DNA from: an uncultured Bacteroidales bacterium
GTDB taxonomy: Bacteria > Bacteroidota > Bacteroidia > Bacteroidales > UBA932
Assembly: GCA_905234775.1 (NCBI GenBank)
Contig: CAJOJC010000072.1
Coordinates: forward strand, 1-12,948
Length of the DNA: 12,948 bases
Reading direction: 5' to 3'
Part shown: positions 1 through 7,375 of the stretch, in pieces
How the letters are laid out: the number at the start of each line of letters is the position of its first letter
How positions within the stretch are numbered: the stretch's first letter is position 1
The notes under the pieces: generated by a model
The model's input: only the letters and a program-made list of their open reading frames with translations
Database searches by the model: none
Told to the model about the DNA's origin: nothing
Program-made: the position numbers and the translations under genes

Positions 1-1550
1 TTGGAGACCAGACCTCGGAAAACTGCTTTGAGAACTCCCTCACGGGCGCTCTCATAGGGTTTGCCGCCGAGAATCAACTGCTCCACCTTCAGGTTGATTA
101 TTTCTTCTGCAGGTATCTCGTAAGGGTTCGCGCTGAGGATTACCATATCTGCGATCTTGCCTTTTTCAAGCGAGCCGCGCTCCTTTTCGTCGAAGCTGAG
201 GCAGTAGCCGTTATAGGTAGCCATCCGAAGAGCCTGCTTAATATTGATGCGCTGAGAGGCGTTAGGGTTGCATACGCAGCGCTCAATCCACACAATAGGG
301 TTGGGAGAGGTGCAGGGAGCGTCGGAGCCGAGTCCAACCAGTATACCGTTGTCGGCGAATGTCTTGATAGGGTTGAGGCGCGAGCAGCGCTCCTTGCCCA
401 TTATGCTCTCGAGGTACTCATCCGGTTCCTGCTTCCAGTTAATGAACGCGCTCTGGATGGGCATGGCTATGTGGTACTCGCTGCATATTCTGAGGCCTTC
501 CTCGGTGGGCAGGCAGTCGTGGATGATTGCGTGGCGGTGGTCCTTGCGGGGGAAGTCGTCGAGGGCGGCCTTGAGGCAGCGGGTCGCCTGATCGAATGCT
601 TTGTCGCCGATGGCGTGCATTTCGATCTGGAGCCCCGCGCGGTTCGCCGCCTTGCAGAACTCGGTGACAGTCTCGTCTGAGTAATAGAGTACACCGTCTG
701 TTCCGTCGGCGTAAGGCTCGTTCATAGAGGCGTCCATAGAGCCGAAGCAACCGTCGAGGGCGCATTTGAAGCAGCCTCCGATGCGAGGGAGCTTTCGAGA
801 GGTCGCGACCTTCACATCCATCGACTGGGGGAATACGCGAACCTGGAAACCGTTGCGTAGGCTCTTTGCGAAGATCTTCTCGGTAGTGATGTCGAGATCG
901 CCGACGAAGCCTACTCCGCTGACTGTATGGACCATTCCGATACCCATCGCAGCTTCCCAGTCTGCCGCTTTCTGCATATTGGCAAAAAGGTCTATTATGC
1001 TGAGGCTGCCGGTGATGTAGTCGGAGACCTTGAAGAAAGCCTGATTCATCTCGCCGGTATCGGGGTGATATCCGCGCAGTTCGCAGACCTGCTTGTCTAT
1101 CTTTGCGAGCAGTTTGCTGTTGACTATGCAGGCGTGGCCGTCGTACTTGACGACCATTATCTCTTTGTCCGGGCATACCTTGTCCAGTTCCTCTCGGCTG
1201 ATAAGCCTGCGCTCCTTAACGGAGTATGGGGAAGCGCCGAAAGCTATGAGGGTCTTGGCTTTACCGCTGTTTTTGTAAAACTCAGAGACCATCTCCGCAA
1301 TCTGTGTGTTGGATTCTGCCTCCATCACATTGAGGCCTGCGTTGAAGATGGAGAACGATGCGAAATGCTGGTGTGTGTCTACGAAAGAGGGGATGAGGGC
1401 TTTCTCGCCCATATCTACAGTCTCCGCGTCGGCATACTCCTTAGGGAGAGTTTTGCCTACATATACGATGCGGCCGCCGTCTTCGACCAGATATTTCGCT
1501 ACCGAGTCTTTAGAATCTACGGTAAGGATAGCGCCTTTGTAAACTTTCAT
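1..1550 (-). CDS. YtcJ-like metal-dependent amidohydrolase (partial, C-terminus off the window)
   Basis: The frame is open from the ATG at 1550 to the left edge (516 codons). YtcJ-type Amidohydro_3 proteins are about 530-550 residues, so probably only a short C-terminal tail is missing. Seen in the sequence: a short beta-domain start (MKVYKGAILTVDSKDS), then the metal-binding HxH at H60-Q-H62 within the usual 'PSFVDTHQHF' context, the family signature 'DGHACIVNSKLL', 'FKCALDGCFGS' where the family has its bridging lysine region, further metal ligands in 'EMHAIGDKAFD' and 'RHAIIHDCLP', and the catalytic-aspartate motif 'GLGSDAPC'. The C-terminal 'GSLEKGKIADMVIL' is the typical return to the beta domain. 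No signal peptide is visible, so it is probably cytoplasmic and hydrolyses a C-N bond (amide, carbamoyl or cyclic), substrate unknown. Its ATG overlaps the stop of the upstream nucleotidyltransferase gene by ATGA, which supports this start and translational coupling. Family assignment is firm; specificity is not predictable. Confidence 0.9.
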   Translation of the reverse strand, partial: MKVYKGAILTVDSKDSVAKYLVEDGGRIVYVGKTLPKEYADAETVDMGEKALIPSFVDTHQHFASFSIFNAGLNVMEAESNTQIAEMVSEFYKNSGKAKTLIAFGASPYSVKERRLISREELDKVCPDKEIMVVKYDGHACIVNSKLLAKIDKQVCELRGYHPDTGEMNQAFFKVSDYITGSLSIIDLFANMQKAADWEAAMGIGMVHTVSGVGFVGDLDITTEKIFAKSLRNGFQVRVFPQSMDVKVATSRKLPRIGGCFKCALDGCFGSMDASMNEPYADGTDGVLYYSDETVTEFCKAANRAGLQIEMHAIGDKAFDQATRCLKAALDDFPRKDHRHAIIHDCLPTEEGLRICSEYHIAMPIQSAFINWKQEPDEYLESIMGKERCSRLNPIKTFADNGILVGLGSDAPCTSPNPIVWIERCVCNPNASQRINIKQALRMATYNGYCLSFDEKERGSLEKGKIADMVILSANPYEIPAEEIINLKVEQLILGGKPYESAREGVLKAVFRGLVS

Positions 1551-2260
1551 TGTTTGTAGTGTTTGTAGGAAGGGTCGATAGCGCAGAGTTCCTGGAAGGA
1601 ATCAATCTCCACTATATCTCCTTTCTGACATTCGTGAATTCTAACCTTATAATTGTCTTTCTTAAGTACCAGGGGGACGAACTCATAGAAGACGTCTCTG
1701 CCGCCGGGCTCGTTCCAGACGGCCTCTATGTCTTCGCGGAGTTTGTCGCAGTCTTCCGGAGTCCAGTAGGAGATTCCGTAGCAGTTGAAACACTCAGAGC
1801 CTCCTTTGCGGTAATTGGTCGCATAGCCGTCTTTTTCGCTGAGACACCAGTCGTCTGTCTCGCGGGCGAAGGAGCCCAGATAATCAGAACCGGAGTGCCA
1901 TTTTCTGATTACTTCCGGGTTCGCGATCAACAGGTCGGCCTCGCAGATATAGCAGCCGCCTTCTATGAGGTTAAGGGCGGCGTGGGCCGATGAGATGCTG
2001 TTTGTTTTATCGTAGAGGTCGTTGTCGATGAACTTCAGACCGGGATATTTGTCGAGGAGTTCGTCGAAGCACTCTTTTTTGTAACCTCGGACTATCGTAA
2101 TGTCTTCGATTCCGGCGTCGGTCAGGGCGTCGATTATGGTGTCGATAATCCTTACTCCGCCCACCTTCACGAGCGGCTTTGGACGCTCGAGGGTGACGGG
2201 GACCATTCGTGAGCCGAAACCCGCGGCGAGGATTATCGCTTTTTTCGCTTCGTAGGTCAT
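1547..2260 (-). CDS. LicC-like CTP:phosphocholine cytidylyltransferase-family nucleotidyltransferase
   Basis: A 237-residue single-domain nucleotidyltransferase, normal length for the LicC group. The N-terminal signature 'AIILAAGFGSRMVPVT' followed by 'RPKPLVKV' (about residues 9-33) binds the NTP phosphates. 'VRGYKKECFDELLD' and 'NDLYDKTNSISSAHAAL' are characteristic of LicC-type enzymes. The aspartate in 'EADL' (about D109) and the one in 'VEIDSFQEL' (about D220) are the expected metal ligands. LicC enzymes transfer CMP from CTP to phosphocholine. Close relatives act on phosphoethanolamine, aminoethylphosphonate or sugar phosphates, so the substrate is uncertain. It is the middle gene of a coupled three-gene unit: its ATG overlaps the opine dehydrogenase stop (ATGA at 2257-2260) and its TGA overlaps the amidohydrolase ATG (1547-1550). 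No choline kinase or choline phosphotransferase (LicA/LicD) is visible in the window, which leaves open a role other than phosphocholine decoration. Confidence 0.87.
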   Translation of the reverse strand: MTYEAKKAIILAAGFGSRMVPVTLERPKPLVKVGGVRIIDTIIDALTDAGIEDITIVRGYKKECFDELLDKYPGLKFIDNDLYDKTNSISSAHAALNLIEGGCYICEADLLIANPEVIRKWHSGSDYLGSFARETDDWCLSEKDGYATNYRKGGSECFNCYGISYWTPEDCDKLREDIEAVWNEPGGRDVFYEFVPLVLKKDNYKVRIHECQKGDIVEIDSFQELCAIDPSYKHYKQ

Positions 2261-3255
2261 ATCAGTTTCATCCCCCAGTCGTAGACTTTGTCTATAACCG
2301 GAGTCTCTAAATTGTTCTTTTCCGCCACTTCCTTAATCCAGCGAAGTCCGAAGGGAAAGTCCTCAGTGAAGTAACGGCTGTTGCGGTCCAGCTTCCACCC
2401 TCCCTCGCAGGGAATCATCGGGCTGGTGATGGTCTGGAAGGCTGCTATAGATGATATCTTGCGGGTGAGCGAAACTGCATCCGTACTCTCATAGTAATCC
2501 AGAAGGGTCGGGATGCCTTTCACCTGCAGTTTATCCAGCAGCATGAAAAACTCATTGTCCATCTCGATCAGGGTTCTGGAAGCATCGTCCGTCCACTCCT
2601 TGTAGAAGAGGATGTTGTGGTCGAAGACCTTATCTTCCTTATCCTTAAACATCGAATACAGTCTACCGGTGTGGAGGATGGGATTGGAGTTGGTCAGGGA
2701 AACCTGGAGATAATTGTCTGCAAGGGTAACCGGAGTCTCGAAGAGGCGTTCCAGCGTCTTCGCAAACTCGGCCGGAAGATTCTCGAGCGCTGCGGTCAGA
2801 CTGGCCTTATAGCCCAGAAGAAGGGCTTTGGAGCCGTATGCGGCGACCCTGGCTATATACGGGACTCTCTGGAAACCGAAGAGTTTCGCGCCCGGGCCGA
2901 GTATGTCGTGGGCAAAGAAGAAAAAGCCGGTACTGCAGACTACTGAGCCTACGGCGGCCTCTCCTATGAAAGGCTTTATAGTCTTGAGGGTCTTCTCGAT
3001 AAGATAGCCCGGGACACACAGAAGGACGATATCGCTTCCGGAGAGGGCCTCCGAAGGATCTGAAGAGACTGTCTCGAGATGCCCGGAGTAAACTTTTCCG
3101 TCGGGATCTGTAACCTCGATCGTATCATTCCAGCTGTCAGGATGACCGGACAGGATGCTGACGCTTATTTCCGGTCTGGAAGAAAGGACGCCTGCGCATA
3201 CGTGGCCCAGGGAGCCTCCGCCGCAGATGCAGATGTGCAAATTTCGTCCTCGCAT
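2257..3255 (-). CDS. Opine/octopine dehydrogenase-family NAD(P)-dependent oxidoreductase
   Basis: About 332 residues. The N-terminal Rossmann fold opens with 'HICICGGGSLGHVCAG' (GxGxxG at about 12-17). The middle has 'SDIVLLCVPGYLIEKTL', typical of the nucleotide domain's later strands. The C-terminal helical domain carries 'TNSNPILHTGRL', where the histidine (about H195) is the expected catalytic acid/base, and 'RYFTEDFPFGL' (about 296-304), where the second aspartate is the expected partner. This is the NAD/NADP octopine/nopaline dehydrogenase family, which reductively condenses an amino acid with an alpha-keto acid; some members act differently, so the substrate is unknown. I chose the ATG at 3255 over an in-frame TTG at 3267 because it keeps the usual short N-terminus and lies 23 nt after a good -7 promoter box. 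It is the first gene of a unit with the nucleotidyltransferase and amidohydrolase downstream, joined by an ATGA overlap. Confidence 0.88.
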   Translation of the reverse strand: MRGRNLHICICGGGSLGHVCAGVLSSRPEISVSILSGHPDSWNDTIEVTDPDGKVYSGHLETVSSDPSEALSGSDIVLLCVPGYLIEKTLKTIKPFIGEAAVGSVVCSTGFFFFAHDILGPGAKLFGFQRVPYIARVAAYGSKALLLGYKASLTAALENLPAEFAKTLERLFETPVTLADNYLQVSLTNSNPILHTGRLYSMFKDKEDKVFDHNILFYKEWTDDASRTLIEMDNEFFMLLDKLQVKGIPTLLDYYESTDAVSLTRKISSIAAFQTITSPMIPCEGGWKLDRNSRYFTEDFPFGLRWIKEVAEKNNLETPVIDKVYDWGMKLI

Positions 3256-3278
3256 AAATCTTCTCAAGGTGCAACCTA

Positions 3279-3286
3279 CAAATTTA
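3279..3286 (-). promoter_or_regulatory. Bacteroidetes-type -7 promoter box for the opine dehydrogenase unit
   Basis: On the minus strand these bases read TAAATTTG, an exact match to the Bacteroidetes sigma-ABfr -7 consensus TAnnTTTG. It sits in the AT-rich 56-bp gap between the lipoprotein stop (3312) and the dehydrogenase ATG (3255), leaving a short 5' UTR. No strong -33 TTTG is present at the ideal distance; the nearest candidate is a weak CTGG. The match suggests that the three-gene unit has its own promoter even though the nqr operon runs towards it on the same strand. Confidence 0.5.
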
Positions 3287-3311
3287 ATAAAAATGCGGGA
3301 CTTACCCAGTA

Positions 3312-4139
3312 CTATCGTATCATAACATCGACGTGGATTGAAGATCCCCTCGGAATGGGATGCAGGACTTGTTTTATGGTATGTGTCTCGCCTTCTACCT
3401 CACACTGAAAGACGAGCTCGGTAGCCGGATTGCCGGTGGTGGGATTAGGGAGATCGTTAGGGTAGCAAAAGAGTTTCGTTCCCGGGTATTGGGAGTAAAG
3501 ACCGATATCGTAAGGGAGGCGGACTGCCCGGGAGCGCAGCGGGTCCCTGACAGCGAAGCCATGGAGCTTGAACATTCCCGCTTCGCCGTTGATGTTTTCG
3601 AGCCATACCCGCGGGTTTTCGGCCAGACGGTCGCCGCCCAGGCAGTTCGAAACCTCCGTAAGCTCGATGGTGCAGAGCAGGGGAGTCAGCGCGACGGTAG
3701 TGTCCCTGCCTGGGAAGAAGGTGCCTAAACCGGTCATTAGCGGCGCATCGGGATCGTCGTCGGAGAAGCGGATAACCAGTTCGTCCAGCGAGTCGAAGTG
3801 GTTAAGAGCTACCGTGTTGAAAGTTCCGCGCGCATTGGCTACGACGGCGACGGTCTTTGGGAGCGAGTCCGTCAGGCTTATCCTCGCCGTCGCGCCCTCC
3901 GCGCGGACATGGGTTACCAGATCCTTCAGCCCGTCGGGCCTGTAGACAAACAGATCGAGACTTTTTACGGCTCCGGCGGCCTCGGCGCTGATACGGCTCT
4001 CCAAGAGTGTGGAGTCCTGCTTTTCAACCGGTACGGGTTCTGGTGAGGGAGGGTAAAGCGTTTCTTTACCCCCATTAAAACGACAAGCTCCCGCAAGAAG
4101 CGGGAGCATTGTCATAAAAAGTATCCTGAGCTTTTCCAT
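3312..4139 (-). CDS. FimB/Mfa2-like fimbrillin-type lipoprotein
   Basis: 275 residues from the ATG at 4139. A longer in-frame reading begins inside nqrF, but this start gives a clean lipoprotein signal: MEKLRILF, a hydrophobic stretch, then 'LLAGAC' with the lipid-acceptor cysteine at C19 (the -3 residue is Ala rather than the usual Leu). A Pro-rich linker (about 28-38) follows. The body resembles Bacteroidetes fimbrillin/FimB-Mfa2 proteins: 'VKSLDLFVYRPDGL' near the start, 'PLLCTIELTEV' in the middle and a terminal 'PRGSSIHVDVMIR' strand. Such proteins are exported, lipid-anchored and act as fimbrial anchors or minor subunits. No FimA/Mfa1 stalk gene lies next to it, so it is an orphan here. 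Its ATG shares one base with the nqrF TAA (TAATG), implying cotranscription and translational coupling with the nqr operon. A strong hairpin lies within the signal-sequence codons (4087-4107). The lipoprotein call is fairly sure; the FimB/Mfa2 family call is moderate, made by pattern alone. Confidence 0.68.
   Translation of the reverse strand: MEKLRILFMTMLPLLAGACRFNGGKETLYPPSPEPVPVEKQDSTLLESRISAEAAGAVKSLDLFVYRPDGLKDLVTHVRAEGATARISLTDSLPKTVAVVANARGTFNTVALNHFDSLDELVIRFSDDDPDAPLMTGLGTFFPGRDTTVALTPLLCTIELTEVSNCLGGDRLAENPRVWLENINGEAGMFKLHGFAVRDPLRSRAVRLPYDIGLYSQYPGTKLFCYPNDLPNPTTGNPATELVFQCEVEGETHTIKQVLHPIPRGSSIHVDVMIR
4087..4107 (-). other. GC-rich hairpin inside the lipoprotein signal-sequence codons, terminator-like
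   Basis: A perfect 8-bp inverted repeat, GCTCCCGC and GCGGGAGC, with a 5-nt loop. In the minus-strand transcript it is followed by UUGUCGUUUUAAU, a loose U-rich run. It begins about 33 nt after the lipoprotein ATG, just downstream of the nqrF stop, and encodes the end of the signal peptide. It could attenuate transcription between the nqr genes and the lipoprotein, or slow translation, but the U-tract is broken, so function is only suggested. Confidence 0.4.
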
Positions 4140-5389
4140 TAACCTCCGAAGTTGTCGAAGAGGATGCTCTCGGGTGCGACGCCGAGCGAGTCGAGCAGGT
4201 CGCACACGCACTTTGTCATCATAGGAGGACCGCACATGAAGTACTTGATGTCCTCGGGGGCTTCGTGGTCCTTCAGGTAGGTTTCGTTCATCACGTTGTG
4301 GACGAAGCCTGCGGTGTACTTCACGCCTGCTGCATCTGCCGCCGGATCCGGACGGTCGAGTGCGAGGTGGAAGTGGAAGTTCGGGAAGTCCTTCTCAATC
4401 TCTGCGAAGTCCTCAAGATAGAAGGCCTCGACAAGGGCGCGGGCTCCGTAGAAGAAGTGGACTTCGCGCTTTGTCTTGAGGGTCTTGAAGAGATGCATGA
4501 TGTGGGAGCGGAGAGGAGCCATACCGGCGCCGCCGCCCACGAAGATGTATTCCATATCGTCCGGGTCGTCCTTCGGAAGGAGGAACTCGCCGTAAGGGCC
4601 GCTGATCATCACTTTGTCGCCCGGCTTGCGGGAGAAGACATAGGTTGATGCGATTCCCGGAGGAACTCCAGGTACGAACTTGAAGACGCCCTTAGGCTGG
4701 GTTCTGTCGAACGGAGGAGTAGCGATACGGACGTTGAGTTTGATAACGTCTTTCTCGGCCGGATATGAAGCCATCGAATATGCCCTGATAGTAGGAACCG
4801 TATTCTTGAACTTCAGGCTGGTAATACCGTATTTCTCCCAGTCGCCCTTGTAGATGTCTGCGACTCCCATATCGGAGAAGTCCGCTTCGTACTCGGGGAT
4901 ATCGATCTGGATGTACTCGCCGCTCTTGAAGTCGATGTGTTCGCCTTCGGGCAGACGTACGGTGAATTCCTTGATGAAGGTAGCGACGTTTTCGTTGGAG
5001 ATGACTTCGCACTCGAGCTTCTTGACGCTCAGGGCGCTTTCGTCCATCCTGACCTTGAGGTTGTCCTTGACCTTGACCTGGCAACCGAGCCTCCAGCCTT
5101 CCTTGATCTGCTTTCTGTTGAAGAAGCCGACTTCGGTGGGAAGGATTTCTCCGCCGCCGTCTTCGACGATTATCTTACACTGGCCGCAGTTGGCTTTTCC
5201 ACCGCAGGCGGAGGGTAGGAAGATGCCGCCCTCGGCGAGGGTGCCCATGAGGTTTCCGCCGGGAGCCGCTTCGAGAACCTTCTTACCGTCGTTGATATCG
5301 ATCTTGACCTTACCCTTGGGGGTGATGGCCGCTTTGATTATGAGGAGAATTGCCACCAGGATGAGGATGACAATCACCATCAGCACCAT
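4139..5389 (-). CDS. nqrF: Na+-translocating NADH:quinone reductase subunit F (NADH dehydrogenase flavoprotein)
   Basis: NqrF is the NADH-oxidising input subunit, carrying FAD and a 2Fe-2S centre at the cytoplasmic membrane. Seen (416 residues from the ATG at 5389): an N-terminal membrane helix (about 1-18), then a ferredoxin domain with C62, C68, C71 and C103 (C-x5-C-x2-C-x31-C), an FAD domain with 'RAYSMAS' (about 202-208), an NADH domain with '[12 protein letters not shown]' (about 285-296) and '[10 protein letters not shown]', and the terminal 'FDNFGG'. The start is uncertain. The membrane helix seems to begin further upstream (TLISA precedes this ATG in frame), but no ATG, GTG or TTG exists there before the nqrE region. 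Inserting one base after 5405 would create ATG-ACA in frame. The stop overlaps the next gene's start by one base. The gene overlaps the extended nqrE reading by 80 bp, which is abnormal for this operon. Confidence 0.96.
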   Translation of the reverse strand: MVLMVIVILILVAILLIIKAAITPKGKVKIDINDGKKVLEAAPGGNLMGTLAEGGIFLPSACGGKANCGQCKIIVEDGGGEILPTEVGFFNRKQIKEGWRLGCQVKVKDNLKVRMDESALSVKKLECEVISNENVATFIKEFTVRLPEGEHIDFKSGEYIQIDIPEYEADFSDMGVADIYKGDWEKYGITSLKFKNTVPTIRAYSMASYPAEKDVIKLNVRIATPPFDRTQPKGVFKFVPGVPPGIASTYVFSRKPGDKVMISGPYGEFLLPKDDPDDMEYIFVGGGAGMAPLRSHIMHLFKTLKTKREVHFFYGARALVEAFYLEDFAEIEKDFPNFHFHLALDRPDPAADAAGVKYTAGFVHNVMNETYLKDHEAPEDIKYFMCGPPMMTKCVCDLLDSLGVAPESILFDNFGG

Positions 5390-5978
5390 TGCAGAAATAA
5401 GTGTATTGTTCGAGTGAAATTCCCATGAAGGCCATGAAGGCGATGCCCATCAGGCCGACCGTCATAAATGTGATTCCCGTTCCCTTGAGGGCCGAAGGAA
5501 CGTTGCTGTAAGACATCTTCTCGCGTATTGCGGCAAGAGCTACTATAGCGAGATACCAGCCGATGCCGGAACCGAGAGAGTAGACCACCGATTCGCCGAT
5601 GTTTGCAAACTCCCTCTGCTGCATGAAGAGCGATCCTCCGAGGATTGCGCAGTTTACAGCGATAAGCGGGAGGTAGATTCCCAGTGAGGCGTAGAGGCTC
5701 GGCAGGAACTTCTCCACTATCATCTCAACCACCTGGGTGATTGCTGCGATAACCGCGATGAAGAGGATGAAGCTCAGGAAGCTGAGGTCTACGCTCGCGA
5801 AGCTCTCTCCAAGCCAGCTGAGAGCGCCGGGCTGAAGGACGAACTTGTTGAGGAGGTAGTTGACCGGGAGAGTGATAAGAAGCACGAAGATCACGGCGAT
5901 TCCGAGACCGTTCGCAGTCTTTACATTCTTTGATACCGCCAGGTATGAACACATACCGAGGAAGTATGCAAAGATCAT
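5310..5978 (-). CDS. nqrE: Na+-translocating NADH:quinone reductase subunit E, with irregular start and end
   Basis: NqrE is a six-helix membrane subunit that, with NqrD, forms part of the Na+-conducting core and holds an intramembrane iron centre. Conserved segments seen: '[20 protein letters not shown]', '[21 protein letters not shown]', '[20 protein letters not shown]' and '[21 protein letters not shown]'. The coordinates cover the frame from the first ATG to the first stop (222 residues), but both ends look wrong. The normal N-terminus is encoded upstream, from 6020, as [14 protein letters not shown], yet nothing between the preceding in-frame stop and 5978 is ATG, GTG or TTG. The family ends near 'MAFMGISL'; here the frame continues for 33 odd residues rich in His, Gly and Pro over the start of nqrF. 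Adding the upstream 14-15 residues and removing the tail gives about 204 residues, the usual size. Base loss or sequencing error, or non-AUG initiation, are the options. Confidence 0.93.
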   Translation of the reverse strand: MIFAYFLGMCSYLAVSKNVKTANGLGIAVIFVLLITLPVNYLLNKFVLQPGALSWLGESFASVDLSFLSFILFIAVIAAITQVVEMIVEKFLPSLYASLGIYLPLIAVNCAILGGSLFMQQREFANIGESVVYSLGSGIGWYLAIVALAAIREKMSYSNVPSALKGTGITFMTVGLMGIAFMAFMGISLEQYTYFCNGADGDCHPHPGGNSPHNQSGHHPQG

Positions 5979-6028
5979 ATTGTCAACGAAGATTGACTTT
6001 ACGAATAAGCTTAAATATTCCTGTGTTA

Positions 6029-6634
6029 TTACTTTTCCTGGATGGATTTATCGATGCTTCTGTGGACCCAGATGATGCATCCGATGAGGATGAGGGCCAT
6101 AGGAGGAAGGATCATCAGACCGTTGTTGGTATAGCCGATAGCAGACAGAACCGGAATTCCGAAGAGGGTACCGCTTCCGAGGAGCTCGCGGAAGAATGCA
6201 ACGATGATGAGGATGAGACCGTAGCCGACGCCGTTGGCGACACCGTCGAGGAAGGAGGGCCATACTTTATTGCCAAGGGCGAAAGCCTCGATGCGGCCCA
6301 TCACGATACAGTTCGTAATGATAAGGCCGATGTAGACCGAGAGCTGTTTGTCGATAGCGTATGCGTAGGCCTTCAGGACCTGGTCAACGAGGATAACCAT
6401 CATAGCGACCACCACCAGCTGGATGATGATACGTACGCGGTTAGGAATAGTCTTACGGAGGAGCGAGCAAATAAGACTCGACACGCCCGTAACGATGATC
6501 ACGGAGAGAGCCATGACGCAGGCGCCCTTGAGCTCGACTGTAACTGCGAGCGAAGAGCAGATACCGAGGATCAGGACGGTAATCGGATTACCCTTGAGGA
6601 TCGGATTGAGGATAGTTTCTTTAAGATTTGCCAT
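6029..6634 (-). CDS. nqrD: Na+-translocating NADH:quinone reductase subunit D
   Basis: 201 residues, close to the usual NqrD length, with six hydrophobic segments. NqrD is homologous to NqrE and pairs with it in inverted topology in the membrane. Diagnostic stretches are '[23 protein letters not shown]' split around residues 10-32, '[21 protein letters not shown]' (about 102-122) with the conserved cysteine-bearing motif, and '[21 protein letters not shown]'. The ATG at 6634 lies 3 nt after the nqrC stop and is preceded by GGAGG, which comes from the nqrC Glu codons, a good ribosome-binding sequence. The TAA at 6029-6031 is followed at once by the anomalous nqrE start. Confidence 0.97.
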   Translation of the reverse strand: MANLKETILNPILKGNPITVLILGICSSLAVTVELKGACVMALSVIIVTGVSSLICSLLRKTIPNRVRIIIQLVVVAMMVILVDQVLKAYAYAIDKQLSVYIGLIITNCIVMGRIEAFALGNKVWPSFLDGVANGVGYGLILIIVAFFRELLGSGTLFGIPVLSAIGYTNNGLMILPPMALILIGCIIWVHRSIDKSIQEK

Positions 6635-6637
6635 AGC

Positions 6638-7363
6638 TTATTCCTCCTCTGTTTTGTTGAGATAATTCTTGTAAGCGTCGATCCAGACGTTGATGGCTTC
6701 GTCGAGGCCTTTGCTCGTCATGGTTGCGCCGGAGATTGCGTCGATGGCATTGGCTTTACCTTCCGGGGCGCCGCCCTTCACGATACTGAAGGTTTTGTCG
6801 TCTGAGAAGTCGAGTTTCTTGCCTTCGAACTGAGCGCGGAACGAGGGATCGTCTTTGATCTTTTCGCCGAGGCCCGGAGTCTCTGAGGCATGGTCGAAGT
6901 AGGCTCCGACTATGTTGAGGCCGGTTTCATCTACTGCGATATAGCCCCAGACCGGACCCCAGAGGCCTGCTCCGTAGATAGGGAGCACCGAGGTTCCGTT
7001 CTTGAAGATGTAGACAGGAATTGAGTATTCAGTACCGTCCTTTACTCCGTAGTTCTGGGCTTTGAGCTCGGAAGTGCCGTAGATGGTTGCGTCCGAGGTA
7101 TTCAGCTCGCCGACTTTTTCGCCGGTTTCGCTGACCAGGATAGCCTCAGCTACGTTTTCCTTATAGAAGGCCAGGATCGCGTCGTTTGACGAAGCGTCGA
7201 AGTCGAACTGGGCGGCCTTGAGTATCTGGCTGATTGTTTCAGCCTTTTCGTTGGCGTCCTGCTTAGGCTTAAGGGCCTGCGATGCGAAAGCGAGGATGGC
7301 CGCCACCAGTACACAAACTATTGTTGTGTAGATGACTGTATAGACATTGCTGTTTGTGTTCAT
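6638..7363 (-). CDS. nqrC: Na+-translocating NADH:quinone reductase subunit C (covalent FMN)
   Basis: 241 residues. There is one N-terminal membrane helix (about 8-30, 'VYTVIYTTIVCVLVAAILAF'), then a soluble FMN-binding domain on the outer face. 'YGAGLWGPVWGYIAV' (about 130-144) and 'HASETPGLGEKI' are hallmark NqrC/RnfG sequences. 'DAISGATMTSKG' near the C-terminus holds the flavinylation site, with FMN expected on T214 by an ApbE-type transferase, which is not encoded in this window. The subunit relays electrons from NqrF to NqrB. It ends in Glu residues whose codons supply the GGAGG ahead of nqrD. The gap to nqrB is 12 bp. Confidence 0.97.
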   Translation of the reverse strand: MNTNSNVYTVIYTTIVCVLVAAILAFASQALKPKQDANEKAETISQILKAAQFDFDASSNDAILAFYKENVAEAILVSETGEKVGELNTSDATIYGTSELKAQNYGVKDGTEYSIPVYIFKNGTSVLPIYGAGLWGPVWGYIAVDETGLNIVGAYFDHASETPGLGEKIKDDPSFRAQFEGKKLDFSDDKTFSIVKGGAPEGKANAIDAISGATMTSKGLDEAINVWIDAYKNYLNKTEEE

Positions 7364-7375
7364 ACTTAGTCCTCC

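Noticed and set aside
439..1176. A 245-codon minus-strand frame inside the amidohydrolase
   Set aside because: It is Arg- and Pro-rich and out of frame with the amidohydrolase, whose frame is open throughout and carries all the family motifs.
3256..3311. Terminator between the lipoprotein gene and the opine dehydrogenase
   Set aside because: Only a GGG/CCC mini-stem ahead of a T-rich stretch is present, too weak to call a terminator.
4140..4235. A longer lipoprotein reading beginning inside nqrF
   Set aside because: It would place 32 Arg-rich residues before the signal peptide; the ATG at 4139 gives a proper lipoprotein signal and a coupled TAATG junction.
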